The notes beneath the pieces were generated by a model that was given only the letters and a program-made list of their open reading frames with translations, ran no database searches and was not told where the DNA came from. From the NCBI RefSeq assembly GCF_001613045.1, contig NZ_BDBP01000013.1, positions 62,001 to 126,000 on the forward strand: a DNA stretch of 64,000 nucleotides, in the 5' to 3' direction. This DNA is from Nocardia lijiangensis NBRC 108240 (GTDB lineage Bacteria > Actinomycetota > Actinomycetes > Mycobacteriales > Mycobacteriaceae). The translations under genes and the position numbers were made by a program. Below are positions 27,271 through 36,328 of the stretch, in pieces (position 1 is the stretch's first letter; each line of letters opens with the position of its first letter).

Positions 27271-28389
27271 TCAGCCGTTGAGCTTGTTGAGGCGATCGCA
27301 GGCCTCGACGTACTCGGTGATCAGCCGGGCGACCACGTCGGCGGAGCGCTCCACCTTGGTCATCATGCCGACCACCTGACCGACCGGGTTGAAGTTGACG
27401 TCCTTCGCGGCCTCCGGATACCGGTGGCCGCGCTTGACGCCGTCCAGCGCCACCATCATCTGCAGCGGCATCGGCAGCGGATCGGGGGTCTCGGTCGACT
27501 CCCAGGCGTCGGTCCAGTCGTTGCGCAGCATGCGGCACGGCTTGCCGGTCCACGAGCGCGAGCGCACGGTGTCGTGACTGCTGGCGTCGATGTAGGTCTG
27601 CATCTGCGCGGGCGGCACATTGGCCTCCTCGACGGTCAGCCACAGCGAGCCGGTCCACGCGCCCGCCGCACCCATGGCCATGGCCGCGGCGACCTGGCGG
27701 CCGTCGCCGATGCCGCCTGCCGCGAGCATCGGCATATCGCCGATCGCGTCGATGACCTGCGGCCAGAGCACCATGGACGAGATCTCGCCGCAGTGCCCGC
27801 CGCCCTCGGTGCCCTGGCAGACCACGAAGTCCAGACCGGCGGCCTTGTGGTTGAGCGCGTGCTTGACCGAACCGCACAGCGCGCCGATCAGCCTGCCCGA
27901 GCCCTGGATCTGCTCGATCACGTCCGCGGGCGGCGTGCCGAGCGCGTTGGCGACGAGCTTGGCCTTGGGGTGCTTCAGGATGACCTCGATCTGCGGGGCC
28001 ACCGTGGTCGCGGTCCAGCCGAGCAGCTGGTTGTGATGCTCTTCCTCGGGCAGGCGCGGGACGCCGTGGTCGGTCAGGATCTTCTCCGCGAAATCCCGGT
28101 GGCCCTGCGGCACCAGCTCGCCGAGCTTGGCTTCCAGCTGTTCGGGCGTCAGGTCATCGATGCCCTGGCCTTCGTACTTGGAGGGAATCACCAGGTCCAC
28201 GCCGTACACGCCGTTGACGTGCTCGTCCAGCCAGGCGAGCTCGACCTCGAGCTGTTCGGCGGTGAAGCCCACCGCGCCGAGGACGCCGAGCCCACCGGCA
28301 TTGCTGACCGCGGCCGCCACGTCGCGGCAGTGGGTGAAGGCGAAGATGGGGAACTCGATCCCCAGCCGCTCGCAGATTTCGGTACGCAT
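27271..28389 (-). CDS. nitronate monooxygenase family protein, Rv1533-like
   Basis: This 372-residue FMN TIM-barrel flavoprotein is distinct from the one at 15.0-16.0 kb. It shows FPIFAFTHCRDVAAAVSNAGGLG at the start, GTEGGGHCGEISS, MLAAGGIGDGRQVAAA and GAAGAWTGSLWL (phosphate loops), and RSRSWTGKPCRMLRNDWTDAW. It resembles mycobacterial long NMO-family proteins such as Rv1533. The Cys-containing GGGHCGE loop replaces the usual EAGGH. Two KstR-like operators lie in its upstream region, which would link it to sterol or lipid catabolism. The actual reaction is unknown. Confidence 0.83.
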   Translation of the reverse strand: MRTEICERLGIEFPIFAFTHCRDVAAAVSNAGGLGVLGAVGFTAEQLEVELAWLDEHVNGVYGVDLVIPSKYEGQGIDDLTPEQLEAKLGELVPQGHRDFAEKILTDHGVPRLPEEEHHNQLLGWTATTVAPQIEVILKHPKAKLVANALGTPPADVIEQIQGSGRLIGALCGSVKHALNHKAAGLDFVVCQGTEGGGHCGEISSMVLWPQVIDAIGDMPMLAAGGIGDGRQVAAAMAMGAAGAWTGSLWLTVEEANVPPAQMQTYIDASSHDTVRSRSWTGKPCRMLRNDWTDAWESTETPDPLPMPLQMMVALDGVKRGHRYPEAAKDVNFNPVGQVVGMMTKVERSADVVARLITEYVEACDRLNKLNG

Positions 28390-28446
28390 CGGGTTCTGGT
28401 CTCCCTTACCTACGCCGCGACCGGATCACGGCGGCCGCGGACGTTC

Positions 28447-28460
28447 TAGAACGGGTTACA
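28447..28460. promoter_or_regulatory. KstR-like operator (perfect TnnAACnnGTTnnA)
   Basis: TAGAACGGGTTACA fits the consensus of the sterol-catabolism repressor KstR at every fixed position. It lies 58-71 nt before the start of the nitronate monooxygenase-family gene, where a repressor would block transcription. The consensus is established for mycobacteria and rhodococci; the role here is inferred. Confidence 0.55.
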
Positions 28461-28590
28461 TAGTGGCCGCGCCGGGTTCGCCTCGCGCGCGACTGACAGT
28501 CGCCCCGACCGGCCGAATCCGCCGCACACCGCGGGTATCGCCATGCCGCGGCGGCGTCGTCATCGACCGGTGGGGGCACCATAATGTGAC

Positions 28591-28604
28591 AGTAACACGT
28601 TCTA
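28591..28604. promoter_or_regulatory. second KstR-like operator
   Basis: AGTAACACGTTCTA matches TnnAACnnGTTnnA except for the first base. It sits about 200 nt upstream of the nitronate monooxygenase-family gene, 45 nt beyond the WS/DGAT stop codon. Two such sites in one 259-nt gap raise the likelihood that they are real. Confidence 0.45.
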
Positions 28605-28648
28605 GTTTTGTCGCGGTACCCCTTCCTTGCCGGGGTCAGCAGCGGGTG

Positions 28649-29998
28649 TCAGATCGCGTTCTCCAGTTCCGCGAGCGCGTTCTCCAAATGGTCGAGGATG
28701 CGGTGCAGCTGGGGCACGCTGCGCCGGCAGCCGACCAGGCCGAAGTCCAGGTTGTCGGCATTGGAGGTGAGCGTGATGTTCACGGCCTGGCCGTCGAAGG
28801 GGATGGAGAGCGGGTAGATGGCGTCCAGCCGCGCGCCGTTCCAGTACATCGGGTCGCGCGGGCCCGGCACGTTCGAGATGACGATGTTGAACGGCGGGGC
28901 GGTCAACGGCATCAGCGCGGGCACCAGGTTCAGCGCGATCGGGCTGACCATCAGTGCCGAGAGCGCCATCGACTGGGCGGGCGAGAGTTCGCTGTAGACC
29001 TCTTTGCTCTTCTGCATCGACTCGCTCACCGTCCGCAGCCTGGCGATCGGATCGGCCAGATCGGTGCCGAGATTGCACAGCAGCGCGCCGACCTTGACGC
29101 CGTTGGTCTCGGTGTCGTCCGGAGAGCGAAGCGACATCGGCACCATGGCGATCAACGGCTTGTCCGGCAGTGCGTCCTGCTCGGCGAGGTAGGTGCGCAG
29201 CGCGCCCGCCGACATCGCGAGCACGACGTCGTTCATCGTCGTCCCGGTTGCCTTGCGCACCTGCTTGATCCGCTCCATCGGCCAGGAGCGCACGACGGAG
29301 CGGCGGGCGCCGCCGATCGGCACGTTGAACATGGTCTTCGGCGCCTCGAACGGCAGGGTCACCTGCTGCTCGCGCAGGGCGGCGCGCGCGGCACGAAGCA
29401 GCGCCGGGCCGGACGCGGCGGCGGCGACGAGAGTCCTTGCCGCGCCGAGCAATCCGGAACGCTGCGGCTCCTTGTTGCGTCGCGAGCGCGGCAGGTTCCA
29501 CGGCACCCGGGTCTCGGTCGAGGCCGGGTCGTCGGTCAATGTGCGCTGCAGCAGCCGCTGGGCCGAGACGCCGTCGATCAGGCCGTGGTGCATCTTCGAA
29601 TAGAGGGCGAACCGGCCGTCCTGCAGACCTTCGATGAGGTGGATCTCCCATAGCGGACGATGCCGATCGAGGAGGGTGCTGTGCAGGCCGGACGCGAGTT
29701 CGATCAGTTGGGCGTTGGTGCCGGGGGCGGGCAGTGCGATGCGCCGAACGTGGTAGTCCAGCTCCACCTCGTTCTCGAGCGTCCAGGCCAGCTGCGGCGA
29801 GCCGAGGAGGTTGGCCGGGCGCTTGCGAAAGGTGGGATGAATCTCGCTGCAGGACAGCAGCTTTTGGTGCGTCTGCGCGACGAACTCCGGACCGGCACCC
29901 TCCGGCGGTTCGAACAGTTGAAGCGAGCCGACGTGCATCGGGTGCTCGCGGGATTCGGCCAATAAAAATACGGCATCAACCGGTGCGATGAATTCCAT
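28649..29998 (-). CDS. wax ester synthase/diacylglycerol acyltransferase (WS/DGAT)
   Basis: This 449-residue enzyme should esterify acyl-CoA to diacylglycerol or a fatty alcohol, making storage triacylglycerol or wax ester at the membrane. The catalytic motif HHGLIDG is at 137-143. The N-terminal MEFIAPVDAVFLLAESREHP and the later NDVVLAMSAGALRTYL, PMSLRS, and NIVISNVPGPRDP blocks are all typical. Its length is normal for the family (about 450-470). ATG 29998 has AGGGGG upstream; the open frame beyond it is not conserved-looking. It is transcribed with no obvious partner. Confidence 0.92.
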   Translation of the reverse strand: MEFIAPVDAVFLLAESREHPMHVGSLQLFEPPEGAGPEFVAQTHQKLLSCSEIHPTFRKRPANLLGSPQLAWTLENEVELDYHVRRIALPAPGTNAQLIELASGLHSTLLDRHRPLWEIHLIEGLQDGRFALYSKMHHGLIDGVSAQRLLQRTLTDDPASTETRVPWNLPRSRRNKEPQRSGLLGAARTLVAAAASGPALLRAARAALREQQVTLPFEAPKTMFNVPIGGARRSVVRSWPMERIKQVRKATGTTMNDVVLAMSAGALRTYLAEQDALPDKPLIAMVPMSLRSPDDTETNGVKVGALLCNLGTDLADPIARLRTVSESMQKSKEVYSELSPAQSMALSALMVSPIALNLVPALMPLTAPPFNIVISNVPGPRDPMYWNGARLDAIYPLSIPFDGQAVNITLTSNADNLDFGLVGCRRSVPQLHRILDHLENALAELENAI

Positions 29999-30134
29999 AT
30001 GTGTGTCGCCCCCTGACGACGGTGGAGATTTTGTAATACGAAGAATCGACCACGTTGTCGGGTGGGACACACCACAGAAAACCCTGTGCACCCGTGCCAA
30101 ACGTACCCGGCTGCCTCCGGATACGTGCGCCGAA

Positions 30135-30785
30135 TCAGCGCACCTGATCGGCGACCTTCGAGACGATCAGGCATCCCTGATCGAACCGTTCGTCGGGCTG
30201 CCGTGCGCAGACCATCCGGGCGATCACCGTGAAACCCGCTTCGCGCAACAGCTCGGCAAGCCGCTCGGGTGACCAGCAATAGGCGCGGGTCACCTTGTGG
30301 TCGAAAGCGAGCACGGTGTCGGTGGTGTCCGCTGTCTGGAATGCCAGCAGCGCGTGCCCTCCGTTTCGGAGTACCCGATGAAACTCGCGCAACACCTGAG
30401 GTACCCGTTGCGGCGGCAAGTGGATGATCGAGTACCAGGCCACGAGCCCGCTCAACGCCTCGTCCTCGATGGCGAGCTCCTCCATCGATCCCACCTCGAA
30501 CCGCAGGCCGGGGAACTCGTTGCGCGCCAGTTCGATCATGCGCGGCGACAGATCCATGCCGAAGACCGGGAGGTCGAGCGACGCGAGGTGCGCGGCGATT
30601 CTTCCCGGGCCGCAGCCGATGTCCGCCACCGGTCCGGAACTGTTGGCACGCACGAGTTCCGCGAAGGCGCCGAGGACGGCGCGGTCGAAAGGCCTGGTCG
30701 CCAGGTGGTCGCGAACGAGGTCGAGGTAGATCTCGGCCACGTCGTCGTAGGACGTGCGGGTGGCGTCGACATCGGCATGGGTCAA
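30135..30785 (-). CDS. class I SAM-dependent methyltransferase
   Basis: This 216-residue methyltransferase has VADIGCGPGRIAAHL (motif I), VFGMDLSPRMIELAR (post-I) and VAWYSIIHLPPQRVPQVLRE. LREFHRVLRNGGHALLAF (motif VI) follows. The start is a TTG at 30785, set by the strong AAAGGAG site about 9 nt upstream. It lies 39 nt downstream of the EamA transporter gene on the same strand, so the two are probably co-transcribed. Exporter and methyltransferase could together handle a small molecule, but nothing identifies it. Confidence 0.83.
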   Translation of the reverse strand: MTHADVDATRTSYDDVAEIYLDLVRDHLATRPFDRAVLGAFAELVRANSSGPVADIGCGPGRIAAHLASLDLPVFGMDLSPRMIELARNEFPGLRFEVGSMEELAIEDEALSGLVAWYSIIHLPPQRVPQVLREFHRVLRNGGHALLAFQTADTTDTVLAFDHKVTRAYCWSPERLAELLREAGFTVIARMVCARQPDERFDQGCLIVSKVADQVR

Positions 30786-30823
30786 GACCGGAACTCCTTT
30801 GCGCGAAACGGTGTTCGTACCTC

Positions 30824-31714
30824 TCAGGGCGTCGCGGAGAGCGCCGGATCATCCTGCGGAGTGGCGGCGCGAGACTGCCTGGTTCCGAGGAACGATCCGA
30901 GCACGACCAGCGGGAATCCTATCGCCATGCCCGCGGTGAGCGGTTCACCCAGCAGCGTCACGCCGAGCACGATCGCCACCGCCGGATTGATGTAGGTGAT
31001 CACCGTGGCGCGCGCCGGACCGACCTCGCCGATCAGCGCGAAGAACAGCAGGAACGCCGCCGCGGTGCAGACGATCGCGAGGCCGAGCACCGACAGCGTG
31101 GCGCCCGCGGGGAAGTGAGCAGGCCGGAGCAGCGCGGCGAACGGCGCGTAGAGCACCGCCGCCAGCAGCAGCGACGCGGTCACCACACCCATCGGCGGTA
31201 GATCCGCCAGGGAACGGTTGATGATGATCGGACCGACCGCGTAACCGATGGTGGTCAGTGCGATGGCTCCGATCGCGGCGGGGTTGGACAGATCCACGTC
31301 GAGCCCGACCAGGGCCGCCACGCCTGCGAATCCCACGACCAGGCCGAGAATCCTTCGGGCGTCGATGGTTTCGTGGCCGAGGCGGGTCACGATCAGCACC
31401 GCGATCAACGGCACCGCCGCGATCAGCAGGCCGACGGTGGAGCTGTTCAGCGTGGTCTCCGCGTATCCGATGAGGAACCACGGGCCCGAGATCTCCACCA
31501 GTGTGTAGAGCAGCAGCGGCCGCCAGCGCCGCAGGACCGGCCGCAGCGCGTCGGTGAACAGGGCGACCGGCAACAACAGCAGGCCGCCGATCAGCGTCCG
31601 GCCGAATGCCACGAACACCGGATCGAAGTCCTCGACGGCGACCGCGATCATCGCGTACGGCACACCCCAGATGGCGCCCATCGCCAGGAACAACAGCCAA
31701 CCGCGCTTGGTCAT
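30824..31714 (-). CDS. EamA/DMT family transporter
   Basis: This is a 296-residue membrane protein with ten predicted helices in two EamA repeats (about 5-140 and 150-290). It opens with TKRGWLLFLAMGAIWGVPYA and contains VTYINPAVAIVLGVTLLGEP, the signature end of the second repeat. DMT exporters move amino acids, purines or other metabolites out of the cell by proton exchange. It is upstream of, and probably in an operon with, the TTG-started methyltransferase gene. The substrate is not predictable. Confidence 0.88.
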   Translation of the reverse strand: MTKRGWLLFLAMGAIWGVPYAMIAVAVEDFDPVFVAFGRTLIGGLLLLPVALFTDALRPVLRRWRPLLLYTLVEISGPWFLIGYAETTLNSSTVGLLIAAVPLIAVLIVTRLGHETIDARRILGLVVGFAGVAALVGLDVDLSNPAAIGAIALTTIGYAVGPIIINRSLADLPPMGVVTASLLLAAVLYAPFAALLRPAHFPAGATLSVLGLAIVCTAAAFLLFFALIGEVGPARATVITYINPAVAIVLGVTLLGEPLTAGMAIGFPLVVLGSFLGTRQSRAATPQDDPALSATP

Positions 31715-31867
31715 CGCGCCGTCCCCCGAGTCACCGCCGCAGATTTCATGCTCTCGCTCGCTTTCGATCCACGAGGAGCCTAGCGGGTGATCCCATGATC
31801 TGACAGATCGTTTCCGGTGTTCGACGCGGGCATGCGCCCCGTGACCCGGGATCTCGGATCGCGCTGT

Positions 31868-32575
31868 TCAACAGCCGAGTTGATCCGCCAGATCCAGGAA
31901 GTCGCGTGCGTTGACGTCGAATTCGTCCTCGTACTCGACGTCCACCGCACCGCCCGCGCCGAACTCCAGCGGCCGCGCGACGAACGCGGTGCGGAAACCC
32001 AGCGCGCCCGCCGCCCTGATGTCGTACTTGTGGCAGGCGACCATCATGATCTGCTCCGGAGCCAGCCCCAGGTAGGTCGCGGCCATGCGATACGTCACCG
32101 GATCCGGCTTGAACGCGCCCGCCATCTCCGCGGTGAAGATCGCGTCCCACGGCAGGCCGCCCAGCTTCGAAATATTCACCACCGCAGCCACATCCGCGTT
32201 CGACAAGGTCGCGAGCGTGAACCGGGTCTTCAGCCGGGTCAGCCCGGGAACGGCATCCGGCCACGGCACGATCCGCCGCCAGGCGCGGGCCAGCTCCTCC
32301 CGCTCGGCCTCGTCGAAATCGGTCACGCCATATTCCGCCAGCAGCCGGTCCAGTGCGTCGCGGTACACCGAATGCACCGTGGTCCACTCGTCCTTGCCGA
32401 CCTTCGCGTCGCGCAGCACGTCGAAATACTGTGCGCGCCAGCGGTCTACGAACTCCACCCAGTCGAGTCCCTGGTGCCGTCCCGCGCTCGCGTCGCGCAA
32501 AGCCCCCAGCACCGTCGAATGGAAATCCGTCGCCGTGCCCTGCACGTCGAACAGCAACGCCCGCACCTCGCTCAC
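31868..32575 (-). CDS. haloacid dehalogenase type II-like hydrolase
   Basis: The protein, about 235 residues, has HAD motif I LLFDVQGTATDF with the nucleophile Asp, motif II TLATLSNAD, the Lys in GAFKPDPVTYR (motif III), and the acidic motif near MMVACHKYDI. The cap and spacing match L-2-haloacid dehalogenases, though the usual DxYGT is DVQGT. It could hydrolyse 2-haloacids or a phosphate monoester. I chose GTG 32575; a TTG four codons upstream is the alternative, and neither has a clear ribosome site. It lies 51 nt downstream of the TetR gene on the same strand. Confidence 0.78.
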   Translation of the reverse strand: MSEVRALLFDVQGTATDFHSTVLGALRDASAGRHQGLDWVEFVDRWRAQYFDVLRDAKVGKDEWTTVHSVYRDALDRLLAEYGVTDFDEAEREELARAWRRIVPWPDAVPGLTRLKTRFTLATLSNADVAAVVNISKLGGLPWDAIFTAEMAGAFKPDPVTYRMAATYLGLAPEQIMMVACHKYDIRAAGALGFRTAFVARPLEFGAGGAVDVEYEDEFDVNARDFLDLADQLGC

Positions 32576-32626
32576 CCCGAAATCCAACCACGTGACGGGT
32601 GTTCGGTGCTCGGTCGCCTGGGGGCG

Positions 32627-33214
32627 TCAAGGACGCGGCGTGCCCCACAGGTTGCGCAGTAGCAGCCAAGGCTGTTCGGGATCGGGCACCCGCCCTGCCT
32701 TCATCTCCGCGGCGCCCCAGCCGTCCACCGCGCGAAGGACGGCGGCGGTGGCGGCGACGAGCAGGCTCCGGTCGGCTTCCAGGGTGATGAGGCCGATGGC
32801 GATGCCATTGTCGACGAAGTCGGCGATCCACGAGCGGAACGCGCCCTGTTCGCGCAGCAGGAAGGCCGGATCGATCAGCGCGAGGTCGGCAGGGTGTGTC
32901 TCGATGTGGGCGCGCAACCGCCGTTCGACGATCTTCAGCTGCGACCAGAACTCGGCGTCGTCCGCGACGCGCTGCCACGCGCCGAGCACCTCGGAGAGGC
33001 GGGCCGCGACGTCGTCCAGAGCGGTGTACAGCAGGTCTTCGCGGCCGTCGAAGTAGTTGTACGCCGAGGATTTCGAGATGCCCGCCGCCGCGATGATCTG
33101 GTTGTAGGAGGCGGTTTCCACGCCGTCCTCCGCGAACATCCGCTGCGCGACATCGAGGATGCGGCGTTGTTCGTCGGCGGGAAGCCGGGTGAAGCGGGGA
33201 AGTGGCATGGTCAC
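32627..33214 (-). CDS. TetR family repressor of the divergent ABC exporter
   Basis: This is a 195-residue TetR protein with HTH residues in YNQIIAAAGISKSSAYNYFDGREDLLY and a helical C-terminal ligand domain. It is divergent from an ABC exporter operon. A perfect 9-bp inverted repeat, GTGTGTACC-ATT-GGTACACAC, lies in the 76-nt gap, the standard layout for a repressor controlling itself and an efflux pump. The start is GTG 33214 or ATG 33208. The inducer is probably a drug or lipid that the pump exports, which is inference from layout. Confidence 0.87.
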   Translation of the reverse strand: MTMPLPRFTRLPADEQRRILDVAQRMFAEDGVETASYNQIIAAAGISKSSAYNYFDGREDLLYTALDDVAARLSEVLGAWQRVADDAEFWSQLKIVERRLRAHIETHPADLALIDPAFLLREQGAFRSWIADFVDNGIAIGLITLEADRSLLVAATAAVLRAVDGWGAAEMKAGRVPDPEQPWLLLRNLWGTPRP

Positions 33215-33243
33215 ATCTTAGGGCCTAGTCGTGCGCACCTCTA

Positions 33244-33264
33244 GTGTGTACCATTGGTACACAC
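33244..33264. promoter_or_regulatory. TetR operator, perfect palindrome
   Basis: GTGTGTACC (33244-33252) and GGTACACAC (33256-33264) form a perfect inverted repeat around ATT, between the TetR gene and the ABC exporter operon. It lies 27-47 nt upstream of the ATPase start, so a bound repressor would block RNA polymerase. Confidence 0.8.
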
Positions 33265-33290
33265 CGACGTTCTGAAAGGTGGGTGCGGTA

Positions 33291-34214
<924 letters not shown>

Positions 34215-34216
34215 CG

Positions 34217-35866
34217 ATGCGCGGATTCACGGTGATGGCAGGCGTCGGTTTGCGCGGCAGCCGTCGGCAGATCCTGTGGTGGGTGCTCGGGCTCGCGGTC
34301 GTCTTCGCGGGCACGGTGTGGTCGCTGGACGGCCTGTATTCCACGCAGGACGAGCTGGTGAGTTACCGGGCGGCCACCGAATCGGGCACGGCGTTGTTCG
34401 CGATCAACGGCAGGCCGTACGGGCTCGATGATCTCGGCGGGGTCATCGCCTACGAATTCGGGTTTCTCAGCGCACTCGCCTTTCCGCTCATGGGCATTCA
34501 CCTGGTGACGCGGATGACGCGCCGCGAAGAGGAATCCGGGCGGGCGGAGTTGTTGCGCGCCGGATCCGTCGGACGGGTCGCGGGCGTTGCCGCGGCGGTG
34601 GTGCTGACCGGTTCCGCACTGGTTCTGGTTTCTGCGTCGATTGTTGCCGCGCTCTTGGTCGTCGGCCTGGAATGGTCTGGTGCGCTGCTCTATTCGGCGT
34701 CGCTGATGGCGCTCGGCTGCTGCTTCGCGGCGATCGCGGCGCTGGCGGCGCAGGTTGTCGTCTCGGCGCGCAGCGTGCTCGGAATCTGTCTCGCCGTCTT
34801 GATCGCGGCCTTCCTCACCCGCGGTATCGGCGATGTGCGCGGCAACGGGCTGGTGTGGCTTTCGCCGATCGGCTGGGCGGAACAGGCTCGCCCGTTCGGC
34901 GCGGCGCGGTGGTGGCCCGTGCTGCTGGCGCTGGGTTTCGCCGCGGTGCTGTTCGGCGCGGCCTGCTGGGTCGCGGGCCGTCGAGATCACGGCGCCGGAG
35001 TGCTCGCCGCGCGTCGCGGGCCCGCGTCCGCATCACCGATATTGCTGCGGCCCTGGGGATTCGCGCTGCGCAGGCACCGCGGCGGCATCATCGCGTGGAG
35101 CGTGATCGGCGCGCTCGTCGCCCTCTCGTTCGGCGCGCTCGCCGACGCCATCCGCACCGTGATGGCGGACAACGCGGCCTTGCAGGACGTTCTCGGCGGC
35201 GGCAGCGCGGACCCGGATGCTTACTTGTCGTTCGTCGTGGTGCTGATCGCCTTGCTCGTCGCCGGGTTCGCGGTGCAGGGGGTCGGCCGGATCGCGGAGG
35301 ACGAGCCCGGTGATCGGCTGGAACCCGTTTTGGCCGGGGCGGTTTCGAGATCGCGATGGTTGACCGCCGAGGTGATCACCGTCGCCTGCGGCACTGCTGT
35401 GGTCGCGGGGGTCAGCGGATTGGCGCTCGGCGTGAGTGACGCATTGGCAGTGGGCGATTCATCAGCGGTTGCCCGGTTGACCCTCGCCACGCTCTCATAT
35501 CTTCCGTCCGCCCTGGTGCTGCTGGGAATCGCGGTGTCGCTCTACGGAATTCGCCCCGCCACGTTGGGCTTCAGCTGGGCCGCCTTCGTCGCCGTAGCGC
35601 TGATCGCCACCCTCGCCGACACACTCCGCCTACCCGAATGGATCCGCCACCTGTCCCCACTCGAATGGGTAGGCCGCACCCCCTCCGAACCCATCACCCC
35701 CTGGCCACTGATTGCCTCCGCCACCTTGACCATCGCATTGATCGCCTTGGGCCTGCGGGGCTTCACCTCCCGCGACATCCCCACGCACAGCGGCCCAGGC
35801 CTGATCCGAACCCTACGTCTGCCTTGGACTACCCCTCCACCGAACACCACCCCCACCCCTTCCTGA
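34217..35866 (+). CDS. ABC-2 exporter permease (polyketide-antibiotic transporter type)
   Basis: This 549-residue membrane protein has about twelve hydrophobic helices in two similar halves, like the TnrB3-type permeases that export polyketide ionophores. It starts MRGFTVMAGVGLRGSRRQIL with ATG 34217. The TRMTRREEESGRAELLRAG segment (about 95) and its counterpart GRIAEDEPGDRLEPVLAGAVSRSRW (about 370) are the cytoplasmic coupling loops of each half. The long open frame upstream belongs to another reading frame of the ATPase gene and is not coding. It works with the adjacent ATPase as a dimeric efflux pump. Confidence 0.9.
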   Translation: MRGFTVMAGVGLRGSRRQILWWVLGLAVVFAGTVWSLDGLYSTQDELVSYRAATESGTALFAINGRPYGLDDLGGVIAYEFGFLSALAFPLMGIHLVTRMTRREEESGRAELLRAGSVGRVAGVAAAVVLTGSALVLVSASIVAALLVVGLEWSGALLYSASLMALGCCFAAIAALAAQVVVSARSVLGICLAVLIAAFLTRGIGDVRGNGLVWLSPIGWAEQARPFGAARWWPVLLALGFAAVLFGAACWVAGRRDHGAGVLAARRGPASASPILLRPWGFALRRHRGGIIAWSVIGALVALSFGALADAIRTVMADNAALQDVLGGGSADPDAYLSFVVVLIALLVAGFAVQGVGRIAEDEPGDRLEPVLAGAVSRSRWLTAEVITVACGTAVVAGVSGLALGVSDALAVGDSSAVARLTLATLSYLPSALVLLGIAVSLYGIRPATLGFSWAAFVAVALIATLADTLRLPEWIRHLSPLEWVGRTPSEPITPWPLIASATLTIALIALGLRGFTSRDIPTHSGPGLIRTLRLPWTTPPPNTTPTPS

Positions 35867-36328
35867 CCCCACGCCTCCCCCACGCCTCGCAGACCTTGCA
35901 AGCCCTGCGAGGCGTCAAAACCCTCTGCGAAGCCCGCACCAGCTGGCCGACCAGTGGCATCGCATCCCACCACCGCCCGGCTGATGCCGTCGAAAATCGC
36001 GGCACCCCACACCCCGTCCACACCCCTCACACAGTCGGTGCCTATGTCCGGCGTCGAATGCCTGTGTGGAATCGGCTCAGGCTGCGCGCCATTAGGCGTC
36101 GCAAGGTCGCTGCCGCCCCGGGGGCGTCGATGGGAGTCGTGCGGCGCTCCGCACCGTTTGCACGCCGCACACAGTCGGTGCCGCTGTGAGGCGTCGAATG
36201 CCTGTGTGGCGCAACGGCAGCGTGGTCTGGGGCGTAGCCGGGTGTACAACGCACAACGCCTTCACGATCGGTGGACGATCGTGAAGGCGTTGGCGGGGAT
36301 ATCGGGCTGGGGCCGATATCGCCCTAAT
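35867..36328. repeat. 462-nt gap with duplicated hairpin element
   Basis: No convincing gene is seen. A segment of about 42 nt is present twice, at 36028-36069 and 36168-36209, exactly 140 nt apart. It shares CACACAGTCGGTGCC and GCGTCGAATGCCTGTGTGG. Each copy begins CACACAG and ends CTGTGTG, so each can fold into its own hairpin. Partial similarity continues upstream of both copies. It resembles a palindromic repeat family rather than a coding duplication. Confidence 0.55.
36255..36291. terminator. strong hairpin terminator downstream of cutinase gene
   Basis: AACGCCTTCACGATC (36255-36269) and GATCGTGAAGGCGTT (36277-36291) make a perfect 15-bp stem with a 7-nt loop. It lies about 40 nt past the cutinase stop. 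The ABC exporter operon ends about 390 nt away on the other side, so it mainly serves the cutinase gene. No U-tract is present. Confidence 0.75.

Noticed and set aside
35542..36249. 235-residue minus-strand ORF after the ABC permease
   Set aside because: It overlaps the permease end and translates the duplicated hairpin repeats; the repeated peptide-like pieces come from DNA repeats, and there is no family similarity.
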